Shown: piece by piece, positions 8,865 to 17,754 of the stretch | Numbering within the stretch: the first letter of the stretch is position 1 | Layout: each line of letters opens with the position of its first letter | DNA from: JAGVPT01 sp964642725 | GTDB taxonomy: Bacteria; Bacteroidota; Ignavibacteria; UBA10030; UBA8401 | NCBI GenBank assembly: GCA_964642725.1 | Contig: CAZXQG010000010.1 | Location: 1-64,000 of the forward strand | Direction: 5' to 3' | DNA length: 64,000 nucleotides | Notes under the pieces: generated by a model | Databases searched by the model: none | What the model was told of the DNA's origin: nothing | The model's input: only the letters and a program-made list of their open reading frames with translations | Position numbers and translations under genes: made by a program

Positions 8865-9614
8865 CTATTTCTTTCTCAGACTTTCCAAGGTTCCAGCGCT
8901 CCATGGACCTCTCCCGCTATATACTCTCCTCATGCTGTCCACCTGGGCAGGGACTACCGCCGCTCCCTTGTTGCCAAACGATGACCGTGCGTACGATACT
9001 GCGGCTGCAATTTCTTCATTCGAAAGCTTATCCTGAAATTGAGGCATTTTATTGTTGAAACCGTTTCCTTTCACGCGGATTTCTCCTTCCAGCCCGAATA
9101 AAACGATTCGTGCTGGAGTGAACGAATCCTGCATGAGCCATTCCGATCCGGCGAGCGGCGGATACTTCCCTTCTACTCCTTTGCCATCAGCCTGATGACA
9201 TGCCTGACAAACGCCGGCATACACCATATCCCCTTTGACATCAGATTTCACTTCACCGCCTGTAAACATCTGAGGCTGCTCGACTTCATGTGCAATGGTC
9301 CCGAATGTTCCTCCGTATTTCCCAAGATAGTAACCCATCGCAAAAAGCAAGAGGACTGAAATCCCCCAGACCCACGTCGGCGTCGGCTCAAATCCTTCCT
9401 CCGGCTCGCCTTGTTCGCGTGAGACTATCCGAAGATGAATTTTATTTACATCCGACGCATCGGAATCTGCGAACACTCCATTTGCATCCGAGAAACCGAG
9501 ATTACCGGCCGGCTCAGCAGGTCGTTCTTTGAGAATTTCCGGGGCGGGGGATTTCTCTCTCTTTGAAGTTCGCCTTTTTTCGACGGGTGGTTTATTTTTT
9601 CTTGGTTGTGTCAT
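8865..9614 (-). CDS. ccoP: CcoP-like cbb3 oxidase cytochrome c subunit, monohaem
   Basis: A 249-residue protein with an unusual layout. Residues 1-78 are charged and probably disordered. One transmembrane helix lies at about 80-98. A single cytochrome c domain with CQACH at 136-140 follows, with a downstream NNKMPQF segment supplying the likely Met ligand. Its position right after ccoO fits subunit III of the cbb3 oxidase. Classic CcoP has two haems, so this is either a reduced CcoP or another membrane-anchored cytochrome c filling that place. It overlaps the end of ccoO by 23 bp. Confidence 0.8.
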   Translation of the reverse strand: MTQPRKNKPPVEKRRTSKREKSPAPEILKERPAEPAGNLGFSDANGVFADSDASDVNKIHLRIVSREQGEPEEGFEPTPTWVWGISVLLLFAMGYYLGKYGGTFGTIAHEVEQPQMFTGGEVKSDVKGDMVYAGVCQACHQADGKGVEGKYPPLAGSEWLMQDSFTPARIVLFGLEGEIRVKGNGFNNKMPQFQDKLSNEEIAAAVSYARSSFGNKGAAVVPAQVDSMRRVYSGRGPWSAGTLESLRKK

Positions 9615-10206
9615 TAATCGCAGGTGACTGGCTCACGGGATATGTGTGATTCATGCCGATTAGGTAAGCAATCAACGCCCGCCCTTCTTGTGTGGCAACG
9701 ACAACCTTCCCTTTCGGCGCAATAGAATCGGGAAGTGCAACGACTTTATCTTCAGGACCGGCAGTAATCTTTTCTTCAAACAACCACGGGAACGGAGGCA
9801 TCACCGATCCCGGAGAGACAATTCGCGGGTTGTACAGATGAAGCAAATGCCACTCCTCGCTCGTTTGTCGCGCGCCGATGTTAAACAAATCAGGCCCGGT
9901 GCGCATCGTTCCTAATAAATGAGGCTTGTCGTACACATAGTCAGCTGGAACCGAAGGACGCCCCCAGAAGCGCTCCTGGTCTGCTCCGAATCCGACCGGG
10001 CGAACCTGCTGGCTGTGACAATACAAACATCCTTCACGAATGTAGATCGAGCGGCCGAACGCCTGTTCGTACGTATAGCGTTCCAACCCTTTCGGCGGCT
10101 GTACTTCAGATATCATCATATTGGGAATGCCGACTAATCCTGCCCAGCCGATCAGCAGCGTAGCAAGAACGCCAAGGAAGAAAATAAATGAGCGGAAGAA
10201 CATCAT
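9592..10206 (-). CDS. ccoO: cbb3-type cytochrome c oxidase subunit II
   Basis: A 204-residue membrane-anchored monohaem cytochrome c. An N-terminal helix (residues 5-27) is followed by the CcoO signature IYIREGCLYCHSQQVRP, with CLYCH at residues 60-64. Conserved segments YDKPHLLGTMRTGPDL and SVMPPFPWLF, the latter bearing the Met ligand, confirm the family. CcoO takes electrons from CcoP or a donor cytochrome and passes them to CcoN. It starts inside the last codons of ccoN with a four-base overlap. Confidence 0.95.
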   Translation of the reverse strand: MMFFRSFIFFLGVLATLLIGWAGLVGIPNMMISEVQPPKGLERYTYEQAFGRSIYIREGCLYCHSQQVRPVGFGADQERFWGRPSVPADYVYDKPHLLGTMRTGPDLFNIGARQTSEEWHLLHLYNPRIVSPGSVMPPFPWLFEEKITAGPEDKVVALPDSIAPKGKVVVATQEGRALIAYLIGMNHTYPVSQSPAINDTTKKK

Positions 10207-11690
10207 ACAGTTTTGCTCTCCCCGGTTGATTCAGCCGCGGGACGCAACTCAAACCACGCCGGTACATACCGTGCCGGTCCCGAACGATAGATGATAAGAA
10301 CGAATTGATATGCAAAGACAAGATGGCCGACGAGCATCATCGTGCCGCCGACGGAACGCGCCCACAAATACGGCTTCGTAGCATTTACGGAAGCAATGAA
10401 CGAAAGCGACGGGTCATTCATCATCATTCCCTGAATCCAACCGCCGATACACATCGCAATAACGTACAGTGCGATTCCCGTTGCGCTCATCCAAAAATGC
10501 AACTTGATAAGTTTCGGATGCGGCCATTCCCACTTCGCGATGCGCGGCATGATATAATAGACGGCGCCGAACAATATCATCGAAAGAAAACCGTAAACGC
10601 CAAGATGCGCATGGCCGATTGTGTAGTGCGTGAAATGCGCGACCTCGCTGAACGACCTAAGGGATTCAACGGACCCCTGCAAACTTACCGCTGTATAACT
10701 CATCGAACCGAAAACAACGAAGCGAAGTGTCGGACTGTACTTCAGCATCCTGAAATGTCCCAGCATAGTCAGGTGATGATTTACCGCAACAGCCATAACC
10801 GGGACAAACATCATGACGCTCGCGACGATTGACACCGTCACAAGCCACGTCGGAAGAGGTCCGCCCACAAGGTGATGGATGCCGTTCCAATTGTAGAAAA
10901 GCGCAAACGCCCAGAAACCGAGAAGGCCGAGATAGTAGCTGTAGATGGGGCGCCCGATAACTTTGGGGATGAAGTAATATGCGCCGGCAAGACCGACCGG
11001 CGTGAACCAAACGGCAAGGGCGTTGTGCGCGAACCACCAATTCATCGCGGCTTCGGTAACGCCGTCATAGATGCCGAGATTTGCTACGGTGTATAAAATT
11101 GGGAACCACAACATCGAAGCGAGGATATACCATAAACTGACATACAAATGCTCGACCTGTCGTTTCCGAAATGTGGAGATGATGGAATACACGAAAAATA
11201 AAAATCCAAGTGCGATCAAACCGCCGGCCGGTCTCGGAAACTCAAGCCACTCCATACCTTGATTGTAACCGAACAACAGCGACACGACACCAAACAGAAC
11301 GCCGATGTTCCAAAGAACCGCGGATATATAGAGCGCCCAGGTTTTTTGTATCGCTACCCGGCAGAGCCTGCCGGTCAGCCAGACGACCATTCCGGCACCT
11401 GCGAGCGATGCCCAGCCGTACATCACAGTGTTGAGATGAACCGGACGGACCCGGCCGAACGTGAGAAACGACGTGCCGCCGAGCCAATCGGGGAGATTGA
11501 ATTTTATCGCCGCTGCCAGTCCGGCAAGCGAACCGAACAGCAACCAGGCAATGCCGGTGGCAAAATACAGAACAACTGGGCTTGTAACGGATTCGTCGAT
11601 CTCAACTCGATGCTGTTTTTCAGAGACGTCTTCAGCAGCGTCGGAGGCAAACGAAACGAACTGCTCTTTAGTGGTGGTTTGTACTGCCAT
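10203..11690 (-). CDS. ccoN: cbb3-type cytochrome c oxidase subunit I (catalytic)
   Basis: A 495-residue polytopic haem-copper oxidase subunit. All expected C-family ligands can be placed by their spacing: His85 and His362 for low-spin haem b, His360 for haem b3, and His222, His272 and His273 for CuB. Tyr266, six residues before the His pair, is the cross-linked tyrosine of cbb3 enzymes. It reduces oxygen to water and pumps protons, usually with high oxygen affinity. The 5' end overlaps ccoS by 23 bp. No ccoQ is present between ccoN and ccoO. Confidence 0.97.
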   Translation of the reverse strand: MAVQTTTKEQFVSFASDAAEDVSEKQHRVEIDESVTSPVVLYFATGIAWLLFGSLAGLAAAIKFNLPDWLGGTSFLTFGRVRPVHLNTVMYGWASLAGAGMVVWLTGRLCRVAIQKTWALYISAVLWNIGVLFGVVSLLFGYNQGMEWLEFPRPAGGLIALGFLFFVYSIISTFRKRQVEHLYVSLWYILASMLWFPILYTVANLGIYDGVTEAAMNWWFAHNALAVWFTPVGLAGAYYFIPKVIGRPIYSYYLGLLGFWAFALFYNWNGIHHLVGGPLPTWLVTVSIVASVMMFVPVMAVAVNHHLTMLGHFRMLKYSPTLRFVVFGSMSYTAVSLQGSVESLRSFSEVAHFTHYTIGHAHLGVYGFLSMILFGAVYYIMPRIAKWEWPHPKLIKLHFWMSATGIALYVIAMCIGGWIQGMMMNDPSLSFIASVNATKPYLWARSVGGTMMLVGHLVFAYQFVLIIYRSGPARYVPAWFELRPAAESTGESKTV

Positions 11691-11886
11691 TGGAAGGTTT
11701 TTTGAATATCAAATCCTGAGGTATGCCGATAGGTTCTTCGTCGTCAAAAATCTGTTTCGCCCCCTCATTCAACTGTTTGATGGAAAATTGCTTCGACTGG
11801 ACTGCCCAGACGAATCCGGCAAGCGTTAATGCACCTGCCACGACAACGAAGGAGATGATGATAACAACTGCAACCGGCAAGCTCAT
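11668..11886 (-). CDS. ccoS: cbb3 oxidase maturation protein CcoS-like
   Basis: A 72-residue protein with one N-terminal transmembrane helix (residues 4-28) followed by a short acidic tail containing FDDEEPIG. Both the length and the FxWAVxSxQFxxxxxxxxxIxxDDE pattern are those of CcoS, needed for cofactor insertion into cbb3 oxidase. It is the first gene of the oxidase-ACIII array and overlaps the start of ccoN. Confidence 0.85.
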   Translation of the reverse strand: MSLPVAVVIIISFVVVAGALTLAGFVWAVQSKQFSIKQLNEGAKQIFDDEEPIGIPQDLIFKKPSNGSTNHH

Positions 11887-11943
11887 AATTCTGTTCTTGT
11901 CTTTTAGTCCAGCCGCTCTTACGCGTTCACTCGTAAATTAAAA

Positions 11944-11959
11944 TCTTGATGGCGCAAGA
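11944..11959. promoter_or_regulatory. Small palindrome in the divergent ccoS/safE promoter region
   Basis: TCTTG and CAAGA arms are separated by six bases. The element lies in the 174-bp spacer between ccoS (minus) and the SafE-like gene (plus), so it could be an operator for both. The half-site TTGAT resembles an FNR half-site, but the second half does not fit an FNR box, so the regulator is unknown. Confidence 0.25.
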
Positions 11960-12060
11960 TAGCACATTGTTTCAACTTTTTCAATATACTTCATAGATAT
12001 TTTTGTCTGGAAATGGGCGCCGGGATTATGTAATTTATCCGAATCACTAATCGGAATGTC

Positions 12061-12783
12061 ATGAACCTTACCCTTATCTTTCTAACTGGTTTTTTCGGAA
12101 GCATGCACTGTGTCGGGATGTGCGGGGCAATCGTTGCCGCATATTCCACACAAGATAATTTCCAGGACCGAAGCACAACCCGAAAGTGGAATCCACTTCT
12201 CAAGCATCTTGCATACAATTCCGGGCGTGTGTTGTCTTACATCTTTGTGGGTGCCTTGCTCGGTGCTGTGGGAGGCGGGTTTTCGGGACTGCAATCGGTT
12301 GGAAAATGGTTTTCGAGTGCCGCAGGAGTGTTGCTGATTCTTTGCGGGATCTGGATGATGAGGATCTTTCCGTGGATGGGGTTTCCGCGGGAAATACAGC
12401 TCCGTGAAGAGAAAAAGTCATTCCTGTTAAACGTGTATACGAAAACGTACGGCGCGTTGCTTGCCTCGCCTGCAATCGAGAGCAAATTTTATATCGGATT
12501 TTTGACGCCGCTCCTGCCGTGCGGATTGCTCTATTCCGCTTTCATCATCGCAGCAGCTTCCGGAAGCGCATTTAATGGAGCCGCGACAATGGCGTTGTTT
12601 GGAATCGGCATTGTACCGTCGCTTGTGATTGTTGGATTTGTATCGACGTTTTTTCGCTTTCGTTTGCGAACGTGGGGTGACAAACTTGCGGCGGCGACAA
12701 TCGTGATGATGGGAATAATGATGTTGATGAGAGGACTGGGTCTGCCTTTACCATGGATGATGATGCAAGGGATGCGGAATTAA
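12061..12783 (+). CDS. SafE/TauE (DsbD_2-like) membrane protein linked to cbb3 oxidase
   Basis: A 240-residue inner-membrane protein with about six helices. The opening FFGSMHCVGMCGAIV is the hallmark of the family annotated as sulfite exporter TauE/SafE or cytochrome-biogenesis transmembrane region. The Cys/Met/His set in GSMHCVGMCG suggests metal, probably copper, handling. In Bacteroidota this gene typically accompanies cbb3 oxidase operons, and here it is divergent from ccoS. I infer a role in copper supply or oxidase assembly. Sulfite export is not supported by anything in the sequence. Confidence 0.8.
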   Translation: MNLTLIFLTGFFGSMHCVGMCGAIVAAYSTQDNFQDRSTTRKWNPLLKHLAYNSGRVLSYIFVGALLGAVGGGFSGLQSVGKWFSSAAGVLLILCGIWMMRIFPWMGFPREIQLREEKKSFLLNVYTKTYGALLASPAIESKFYIGFLTPLLPCGLLYSAFIIAAASGSAFNGAATMALFGIGIVPSLVIVGFVSTFFRFRLRTWGDKLAAATIVMMGIMMLMRGLGLPLPWMMMQGMRN

Positions 12784-12813
12784 TAATTAAGAATTAAGAA
12801 TTAAGAATTAAGA
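12781..12813. repeat. AAGAATT heptamer tract at the 3' end of the SafE-like gene
   Basis: Four units of AATTAAG begin at the TAA stop of the upstream gene. A second tract of opposite orientation lies at 12862-12901, so the two could fold together as a long AT-rich hairpin between convergent genes. Confidence 0.7.
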
Positions 12814-12861
12814 AATGAAAACGAAAAGTTATTGCGATTGCAGGTCAATGAATTTAACCGT

Positions 12862-12901
12862 CAATTCTTAATTATTAACTATTAATTCTTAATTCTTAAT
12901 T
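12862..12901. repeat. TTAATTC heptamer tract at the 3' end of copA
   Basis: Units of AATTCTT/ATTATTA run into the copA stop codon. Orientation is inverted relative to the tract at 12781-12813. Together they fill most of the 112-bp spacer between convergent genes, where no ordinary GC-rich terminator is visible. Confidence 0.7.
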
Positions 12902-15145
12902 GTTCTTCAGCCTCAGCGAATTGCTCACCACGCTCACCGAACTGAACGCCATTGCGCCAGCCGCTATCGCTGGGTTCAACATTCCAAACGCGGCAAGCGG
13001 AATCCCGATCACATTATAGATGAATGCCCAAAATAAATTCTGCTTGATGATCCGAACTGTCCGCCGCGACAATTGAATAGCCTCAACAACTCCGTTCAGA
13101 TCGGACGTCATTAATGTAATGTCGGCCGACTCCATCGCAACATCTGTCCCGCTTCCCATCGCTATGCCGACGTCGGCTTGAGCCAACGCAGGGGCATCGT
13201 TTACCCCGTCGCCCACCATTGCCACAATTTTTCCTTCAGCTTGGGCAGCCTTCACTTGAGCGGCTTTCTCTTGCGGCAAAACGCCTGCAATCACACGGTC
13301 TATGCCTGCTTCCCTCGCGATCGCCTTCGCGACATGTTCATTGTCGCCGGTCATCATGATCGTTTCGATTCCCATTTGTTTGAATCGTGAGACCGCCTCT
13401 TTAGAATTAACTTTGATCGTATCGGCAACAGCGACAACACCGGCCAGTGTTCCGTCGGAAGCGACATACAACACTGTTTTCCCTTCGGCGAAGAATTTTT
13501 GCACCGCAGAGTCCGCCTCAGTAATCCGGATAGCATTACTTTCCATCAGAGCACGATTTCCGATTGCGGCGGGTTTTCCTTCAACAACTGCAGTGACCCC
13601 CCACCCTTCGAAATTCCTGAACGATTCAATCCTTTCGCCGGCCGAAAGTTTTTGAATTACAGCATAATCGACGACCGCCGCGCCAAGGGGATGCTCCGAT
13701 CTTTTTTCAAGTGCGGCTGCAAGCCGGATCATCTGGTTCTTTTCAAACCCATTGAATGCGGCGACATCCGTCACCGACGGTTTCCCTTCGGTAATTGTCC
13801 CGGTTTTATCCAGAATAACGGTTTGAATTTTCAACGCGCGTTCGAGGCTTTCGGCATTTTTTATCAAGATGCCGGCCGACGCTCCCCGGCCGGTGCCGAC
13901 GATAATTGCTGTCGGTGTCGCAAGGCCTAACGCGCATGGACACGCAATGATCAACACGGCTATAAAATTGATCATAGAAGATGTAAATCCGATCCCGCCG
14001 ACAAAATACCATAAACAGAACGTCACTGAAGCAAGACCGATCACAACCGGGACAAATAGGGATGCAATGGTATCAGCCAATTTTTGAATCGGAGCTTTCG
14101 ACCCTTGTGCATCTTCGACAAGTTTGATAATGCGGGCGATGACCGTCTCTTTTCCCACAGCCGTCGCACGAAATTCGATGCTCCCATTCTTATTGATTGT
14201 CCCGCCGATGACTTTTTGTCCTGCACGCTTTTCAACAGGAAGGCTTTCGCCTGTTACCATCGATTCGTCAATCGTCGTAAATCCATTGCTGATCACTCCG
14301 TCAACTGGAATTCTTTCCCCGGGACGGACTCGAAGGATATCGCCGGCGACAAGCGCCGCAATATCTGTTTCGGATTCGACTCCTTCCCGAATCACGCGCG
14401 CGGTCTTAGGTTGAAGTCCCATCAGTTTTTTTATCGCCCCCGACGCGCGCCACTTTGCGCGGGCTTCGAGAAGTCTCCCCATAAGGATGAGCGTAATAAT
14501 CGTTGCCGCAGTATCAAAATACACCGTCTGCATTCCAGCGCGCAAACCCAGCCATTGAGGAAACAACACTGCGGCAGCGCTGTAGAGATATGCCACGCCG
14601 GTTCCAACGGCAACAAGCGTGTTCATGTCGGCGGATAAATGTTTTCCAACCTGCCAGGCAGCAGTGAAGAATCGTTTCCCAGAAATGAACATTACCGGCG
14701 TTGCAGCAACAAAAAGCAATTTATTGATTTCGTCGGAGCTGAACGGCGACCAGCGCAAAAACCACTGTGTCATGCTCATCATACTGACGATCATAATCGG
14801 AACCGCAAGCGCAGCGCTGAGAACAAATTCTTTCTTTAATTGTTCGTAGGCCTTATGTTGGTGGGAATCGCCGTCTCCATCAGGGTTTACCAAAACCCCC
14901 GATGTCGTAGTTTTTTCATCCGGCAGCAAGAGCGTATAGCCCGCATCCGCAACCGCCGATGAAAGAGCTTGCAGGTTCGTTTTCTTTTCGTCAAAAGACA
15001 CTGAGACTTTTTCCGTCGCAAGATTGACATTCGCTTCCAGCACGCCGTCGACTTTCTTCAGCGCCTTCTCGACGCGCAGGACGCAGCTTGCGCACGTCAT
15101 TCCTTCGACTGGAAGGTTTAATGTTTGTGGATGGGAAATGTTCAT
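12896..15145 (-). CDS. copA: Copper-exporting P1B-type ATPase CopA
   Basis: A 749-residue cation ATPase from the ATG at 15145. One N-terminal HMA domain carries MTCASC. Downstream come the actuator loop TGES, the transmembrane ion site CPCALG, the phosphorylation motif DKTGT, and the MTGDN and GDGVNDAPAL hinge motifs. CPC marks it as a Cu(I) pump. It pumps copper out of the cytosol for detoxification or delivery to periplasmic oxidases. A TTG at 15181 could extend the protein by 12 residues; I prefer the ATG, though neither start has a strong ribosome-binding site. The copZ-like gene lies just upstream on the same strand. Confidence 0.95.
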   Translation of the reverse strand: MNISHPQTLNLPVEGMTCASCVLRVEKALKKVDGVLEANVNLATEKVSVSFDEKKTNLQALSSAVADAGYTLLLPDEKTTTSGVLVNPDGDGDSHQHKAYEQLKKEFVLSAALAVPIMIVSMMSMTQWFLRWSPFSSDEINKLLFVAATPVMFISGKRFFTAAWQVGKHLSADMNTLVAVGTGVAYLYSAAAVLFPQWLGLRAGMQTVYFDTAATIITLILMGRLLEARAKWRASGAIKKLMGLQPKTARVIREGVESETDIAALVAGDILRVRPGERIPVDGVISNGFTTIDESMVTGESLPVEKRAGQKVIGGTINKNGSIEFRATAVGKETVIARIIKLVEDAQGSKAPIQKLADTIASLFVPVVIGLASVTFCLWYFVGGIGFTSSMINFIAVLIIACPCALGLATPTAIIVGTGRGASAGILIKNAESLERALKIQTVILDKTGTITEGKPSVTDVAAFNGFEKNQMIRLAAALEKRSEHPLGAAVVDYAVIQKLSAGERIESFRNFEGWGVTAVVEGKPAAIGNRALMESNAIRITEADSAVQKFFAEGKTVLYVASDGTLAGVVAVADTIKVNSKEAVSRFKQMGIETIMMTGDNEHVAKAIAREAGIDRVIAGVLPQEKAAQVKAAQAEGKIVAMVGDGVNDAPALAQADVGIAMGSGTDVAMESADITLMTSDLNGVVEAIQLSRRTVRIIKQNLFWAFIYNVIGIPLAAFGMLNPAIAAGAMAFSSVSVVSNSLRLKNN

Positions 15146-15183
15146 GCTATTCTTAGATAAACGCAGCCGTTCAACGAACAATC

Positions 15184-15393
15184 TTAATTCACACTAACGA
15201 GCTTGTATCCCGCCTCGTCAATCGTGTCCGCAATCATCTGGTTTGATATCTTCGTTTCGTCAAATTGAATTCTTGCTTTTCCAATTTGAACGTCCTCCAC
15301 GACAACACCAGCGAGCTTGCTCAACCCCTTCTTCACGCTCATAACGCAATGTCCGCATGACATTCCTTCGATTTTCAGTTCTTGAGTCTTCAT
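15184..15393 (-). CDS. copZ: CopZ-like copper chaperone (HMA domain)
   Basis: A 69-residue single HMA domain with the metal-binding motif GMSCGHC near residues 11-17, the full length of a CopZ-type chaperone. The ATG at 15393 removes a poorly conserved 17-residue extension that the longer frame would add. It is cotranscribed with copA, whose HMA domain it probably loads with Cu(I). Confidence 0.9.
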   Translation of the reverse strand: MKTQELKIEGMSCGHCVMSVKKGLSKLAGVVVEDVQIGKARIQFDETKISNQMIADTIDEAGYKLVSVN

Positions 15394-15538
15394 AGTATTG
15401 TTTGTTGTCGATTCATTAACGGAAAAGACGTCTCCTTTCCCCATAAAAGTACAACAAACCGATCAAACAAACAATTTCACAGTTTTTTGAGTAGTGGGGT
15501 GTTTTGCTTCTCATCGTAAAAACTGATGTTCACCCTGA

Positions 15539-15559
15539 TCCCGCCGAAAAGCGGCGGGA
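15539..15559. repeat. GC-rich hairpin
   Basis: Eight-base perfect arms TCCCGCCG and CGGCGGGA surround a five-base loop. There is no following T tract, so it looks more like part of a dispersed repeat than a terminator. Confidence 0.5.
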
Positions 15560-15768
15560 CGCGACGGTCTCCTTCTGAGTCATAGGCTCATGCGCCTCCG
15601 GCGCAGACGCGCTCCTCTTGCTCAGGATGAGCCGTCGCGGCGGAGTCGAAGGGACCAGTTTAGCATCGTTTGGTCTTCACATTCATTCAAAAGACGCCAC
15701 TGCCGTTTTTTGAGAATGCCTGAATTTGGCAAGAGCCATCTCAAGAGTGCTTTGCATTGTCATCCCGA

Positions 15769-15833
15769 TCCTCGCCGAGTCGTCTATCTTCGATTCTACG
15801 AATTGTAGATTCGTAGAACGACCCGGCCGAGGA
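15769..15833. repeat. Dispersed palindromic element, copy A
   Basis: The element begins CCTCGCCGAGTCGT and ends with ACGACCCGGCCGAGG, so its ends are inverted repeats. The centre contains GATTCGTAGAACGACCC and its near complement. A related copy is at 29202-29267. Confidence 0.6.
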
Positions 15834-16022
15834 CACGACTGAGGCAATTTATTGTATTCGTACAAATTGGGACATTCCCCTCTTTGTAATGTTTCATTTT
15901 CCTCAGTTGTCGAAGCGGCGCTGGGGAGGTTAAAAATGTCACAATCCATTTACATCATCCTTCTTGCTTCCGTTCAATCTCTTTCTTATTTTCCTTTACA
16001 ATTTTTTAAAGGAAGCGTCACC

Positions 16023-17387
16023 ATGGCGTTAATGGTAAGCATTTCAGGCATCCGCGGCATCGTCGGCGAAAGCCTGACTCCCGGCCTCGTTGTTAAATAC
16101 GCGGCAGCATTTGCAGAATATTGCAACAGAGGAACGATCATCATTGGACGGGACGGGCGAATCACCGGTTCGAGTATTACACATATCGTCAGTTCCACAC
16201 TCCTTCAGATGGGATGCAACGTCGTCGCAGTCGGTGTGTGCCCTACGCCAACGGTCGCCCTCGCGGTCGAGAAAATGAACGCTGCAGGGGGAATTGCTGT
16301 CACGGCGAGCCACAACCCGGTTCAATGGAACGGATTAAAATTTTTCGCACCCGGAGGAATGTTTCTCAACGGCGACGAAAATAAAAAATTCTGGCAAATC
16401 GCGGACCGTGGGAACTTCACGTACGTTCCATGGAACAAACAGGGGAATTATACGGCAGATTCATCGCACATCGACAACCACATCAATTCCATTCTCTCTC
16501 TGCCGTACATTCATCGAGAAAAAATCAGGAAGAGAGGTTTGAAGGTGGTCGTGGATTGCGTCAACGCGGCGGGGGGGGTGATTGTCCCAAAGCTCTTGCG
16601 CGAATTTGGCTGCGATGTTATCGAAATGAACTGTGATGTCAGCGGGATTTTTTCCCATACTCCGGAACCCATCCCCGAAAATCTAGGCGATCTGGCGAAA
16701 CGCGTCATAGCAGAAAAAGCGGATGTCGGCATTGCTGTCGACCCCGATGTTGACAGGCTTGTCTTTATCGACGAACAAGGCAGGCCGTTTGTGGAGGAAT
16801 ACACGATCGCTTCTGTCGTTAAGTTCGTCCTCAACGCCGAGAAAAAATTAGGCAGGCATAATCACACCGTCGTCGTCAATCTTTCCACAACACGCGCCGT
16901 CGACGACATCGCAGCGGAATACGGAGCGCATGTAGTCCGCACGCCGGTCGGCGAGATCAACGTCGCATCAAAAATGAAAGCGCTTCATTCTGTTATCGGC
17001 GGAGAAGGGAGCGGAGGTGTAATTTTGCCGGAAGTGCATTACGGGCGCGATGCAGTTGTCGGTATCGGACTCTTTCTGCAGCTTCTAGTGGATTTTGGCG
17101 GAAAAACTTCCGACCTTAAATCCAGCCTCCCCCAATACACAATAGTCAAGGACAAGATCGATCTGGGTTCATTGAAACCGGACGTCATTCTTCATGCGCT
17201 GCACGAAAAATATTCGAAAACGGAAAAGACAAACATGGATGACGGACTTAAAATAGATTTTACGTCTTCGTGGGTTCATTTGAGAAAATCAAACACCGAA
17301 CCGATCATCCGTGTCATCGCCGAAGCACAGTCGCGAGAAGAAGCCGCCGCTCTCGTTCAAAAGTTCAAGAAGGAAATCGGCAGTTGA
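16023..17387 (+). CDS. glmM: Phosphohexomutase (phosphoglucosamine mutase / phosphomannomutase family)
   Basis: A 454-residue alpha-D-phosphohexomutase. It shows the N-terminal VSISGIRGIVGESLTP, the catalytic serine loop TASHNP, the metal-binding loop DPDVDR, the sugar-binding loop GEGSGG and the C-terminal phosphate loop RKSNTEPIIR. These enzymes interconvert hexose 1- and 6-phosphates; GlmM makes glucosamine-1-phosphate for the cell wall. Substrate choice between glucosamine and mannose phosphates cannot be settled from the motifs. The start at 16023 has AAAGGAAG before it; an ATG three codons later is also possible. Confidence 0.88.
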   Translation: MALMVSISGIRGIVGESLTPGLVVKYAAAFAEYCNRGTIIIGRDGRITGSSITHIVSSTLLQMGCNVVAVGVCPTPTVALAVEKMNAAGGIAVTASHNPVQWNGLKFFAPGGMFLNGDENKKFWQIADRGNFTYVPWNKQGNYTADSSHIDNHINSILSLPYIHREKIRKRGLKVVVDCVNAAGGVIVPKLLREFGCDVIEMNCDVSGIFSHTPEPIPENLGDLAKRVIAEKADVGIAVDPDVDRLVFIDEQGRPFVEEYTIASVVKFVLNAEKKLGRHNHTVVVNLSTTRAVDDIAAEYGAHVVRTPVGEINVASKMKALHSVIGGEGSGGVILPEVHYGRDAVVGIGLFLQLLVDFGGKTSDLKSSLPQYTIVKDKIDLGSLKPDVILHALHEKYSKTEKTNMDDGLKIDFTSSWVHLRKSNTEPIIRVIAEAQSREEAAALVQKFKKEIGS

Positions 17388-17441
17388 CCCTGGGAGCTTT
17401 GGAAGAACCTGGGCACACTCTTACAATAGTAGAAGGCAATC

Positions 17442-17717
17442 TTGACACTCTGCACGGTCACGGGTACGATTGTATCAACGCAAAAGAATCAAACGCTGAA
17501 AGAGTATAAGCTTCTTATCGTTCAGCCGATCGACCTGAACGGCGCCTTCATCGGCAAAGATGTTTTGGCAATCGACACTGTCGATGCCGGCATCGGCGAC
17601 AAAGTGCTGATCATTCAAGAAGGGGCGGGCGCTCAGCAGGCGTTGCAACGGAAAGATGTTCCGGTGCACACCGTCATCGTCGCGGTCGTTGACGGATTCG
17701 ATATCGATTTTCAATAG
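17442..17717 (+). CDS. EutN/CcmL-family microcompartment vertex protein (solitary)
   Basis: A 91-residue protein covering the whole EutN/CcmL domain. It begins LCTVTGTIVSTQKNQTLKEY, continues with KLLIVQPID and AIDTVDAGIGDKVLII, and ends with VPVHTVIVAVVDG. In known systems, pentamers of this family cap the vertices of bacterial microcompartment shells. The TTG start at 17442 is preceded by AGAAGG. No BMC-domain hexamer gene or encapsulated enzyme is visible in the window; its neighbours are a phosphohexomutase and dprA. Its role here is therefore unknown. Confidence 0.85.
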   Translation: MTLCTVTGTIVSTQKNQTLKEYKLLIVQPIDLNGAFIGKDVLAIDTVDAGIGDKVLIIQEGAGAQQALQRKDVPVHTVIVAVVDGFDIDFQ

Positions 17718-17754
17718 GGTCTTTGGGGACCTCTCCTTTCACGTAAATTCAACA

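Larger units (their letters stand above)
15394..16022. other. 629-bp gene-free spacer with palindromic elements
   Basis: No convincing coding region is present between copZ and the phosphohexomutase. The spacer holds a hairpin at 15539-15559 (8-bp GC-rich arms TCCCGCCG/CGGCGGGA), a GC-rich stretch at about 15590-15665 containing GCTCAGGATGA and GTCGAAGGGACC that resembles dispersed REP-type sequences, and the palindromic element at 15769-15833. Confidence 0.6.

Noticed and set aside
11944..11959. FNR box for the oxidase genes
   Set aside because: Only one half-site matches; the symmetry is TCTTG/CAAGA, not TTGAT-N4-ATCAA. Kept only as an unassigned palindrome.
12781..12901. CRISPR-like repeats
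   Set aside because: Units are 7 bp without spacers, so these are simple tandem repeats.
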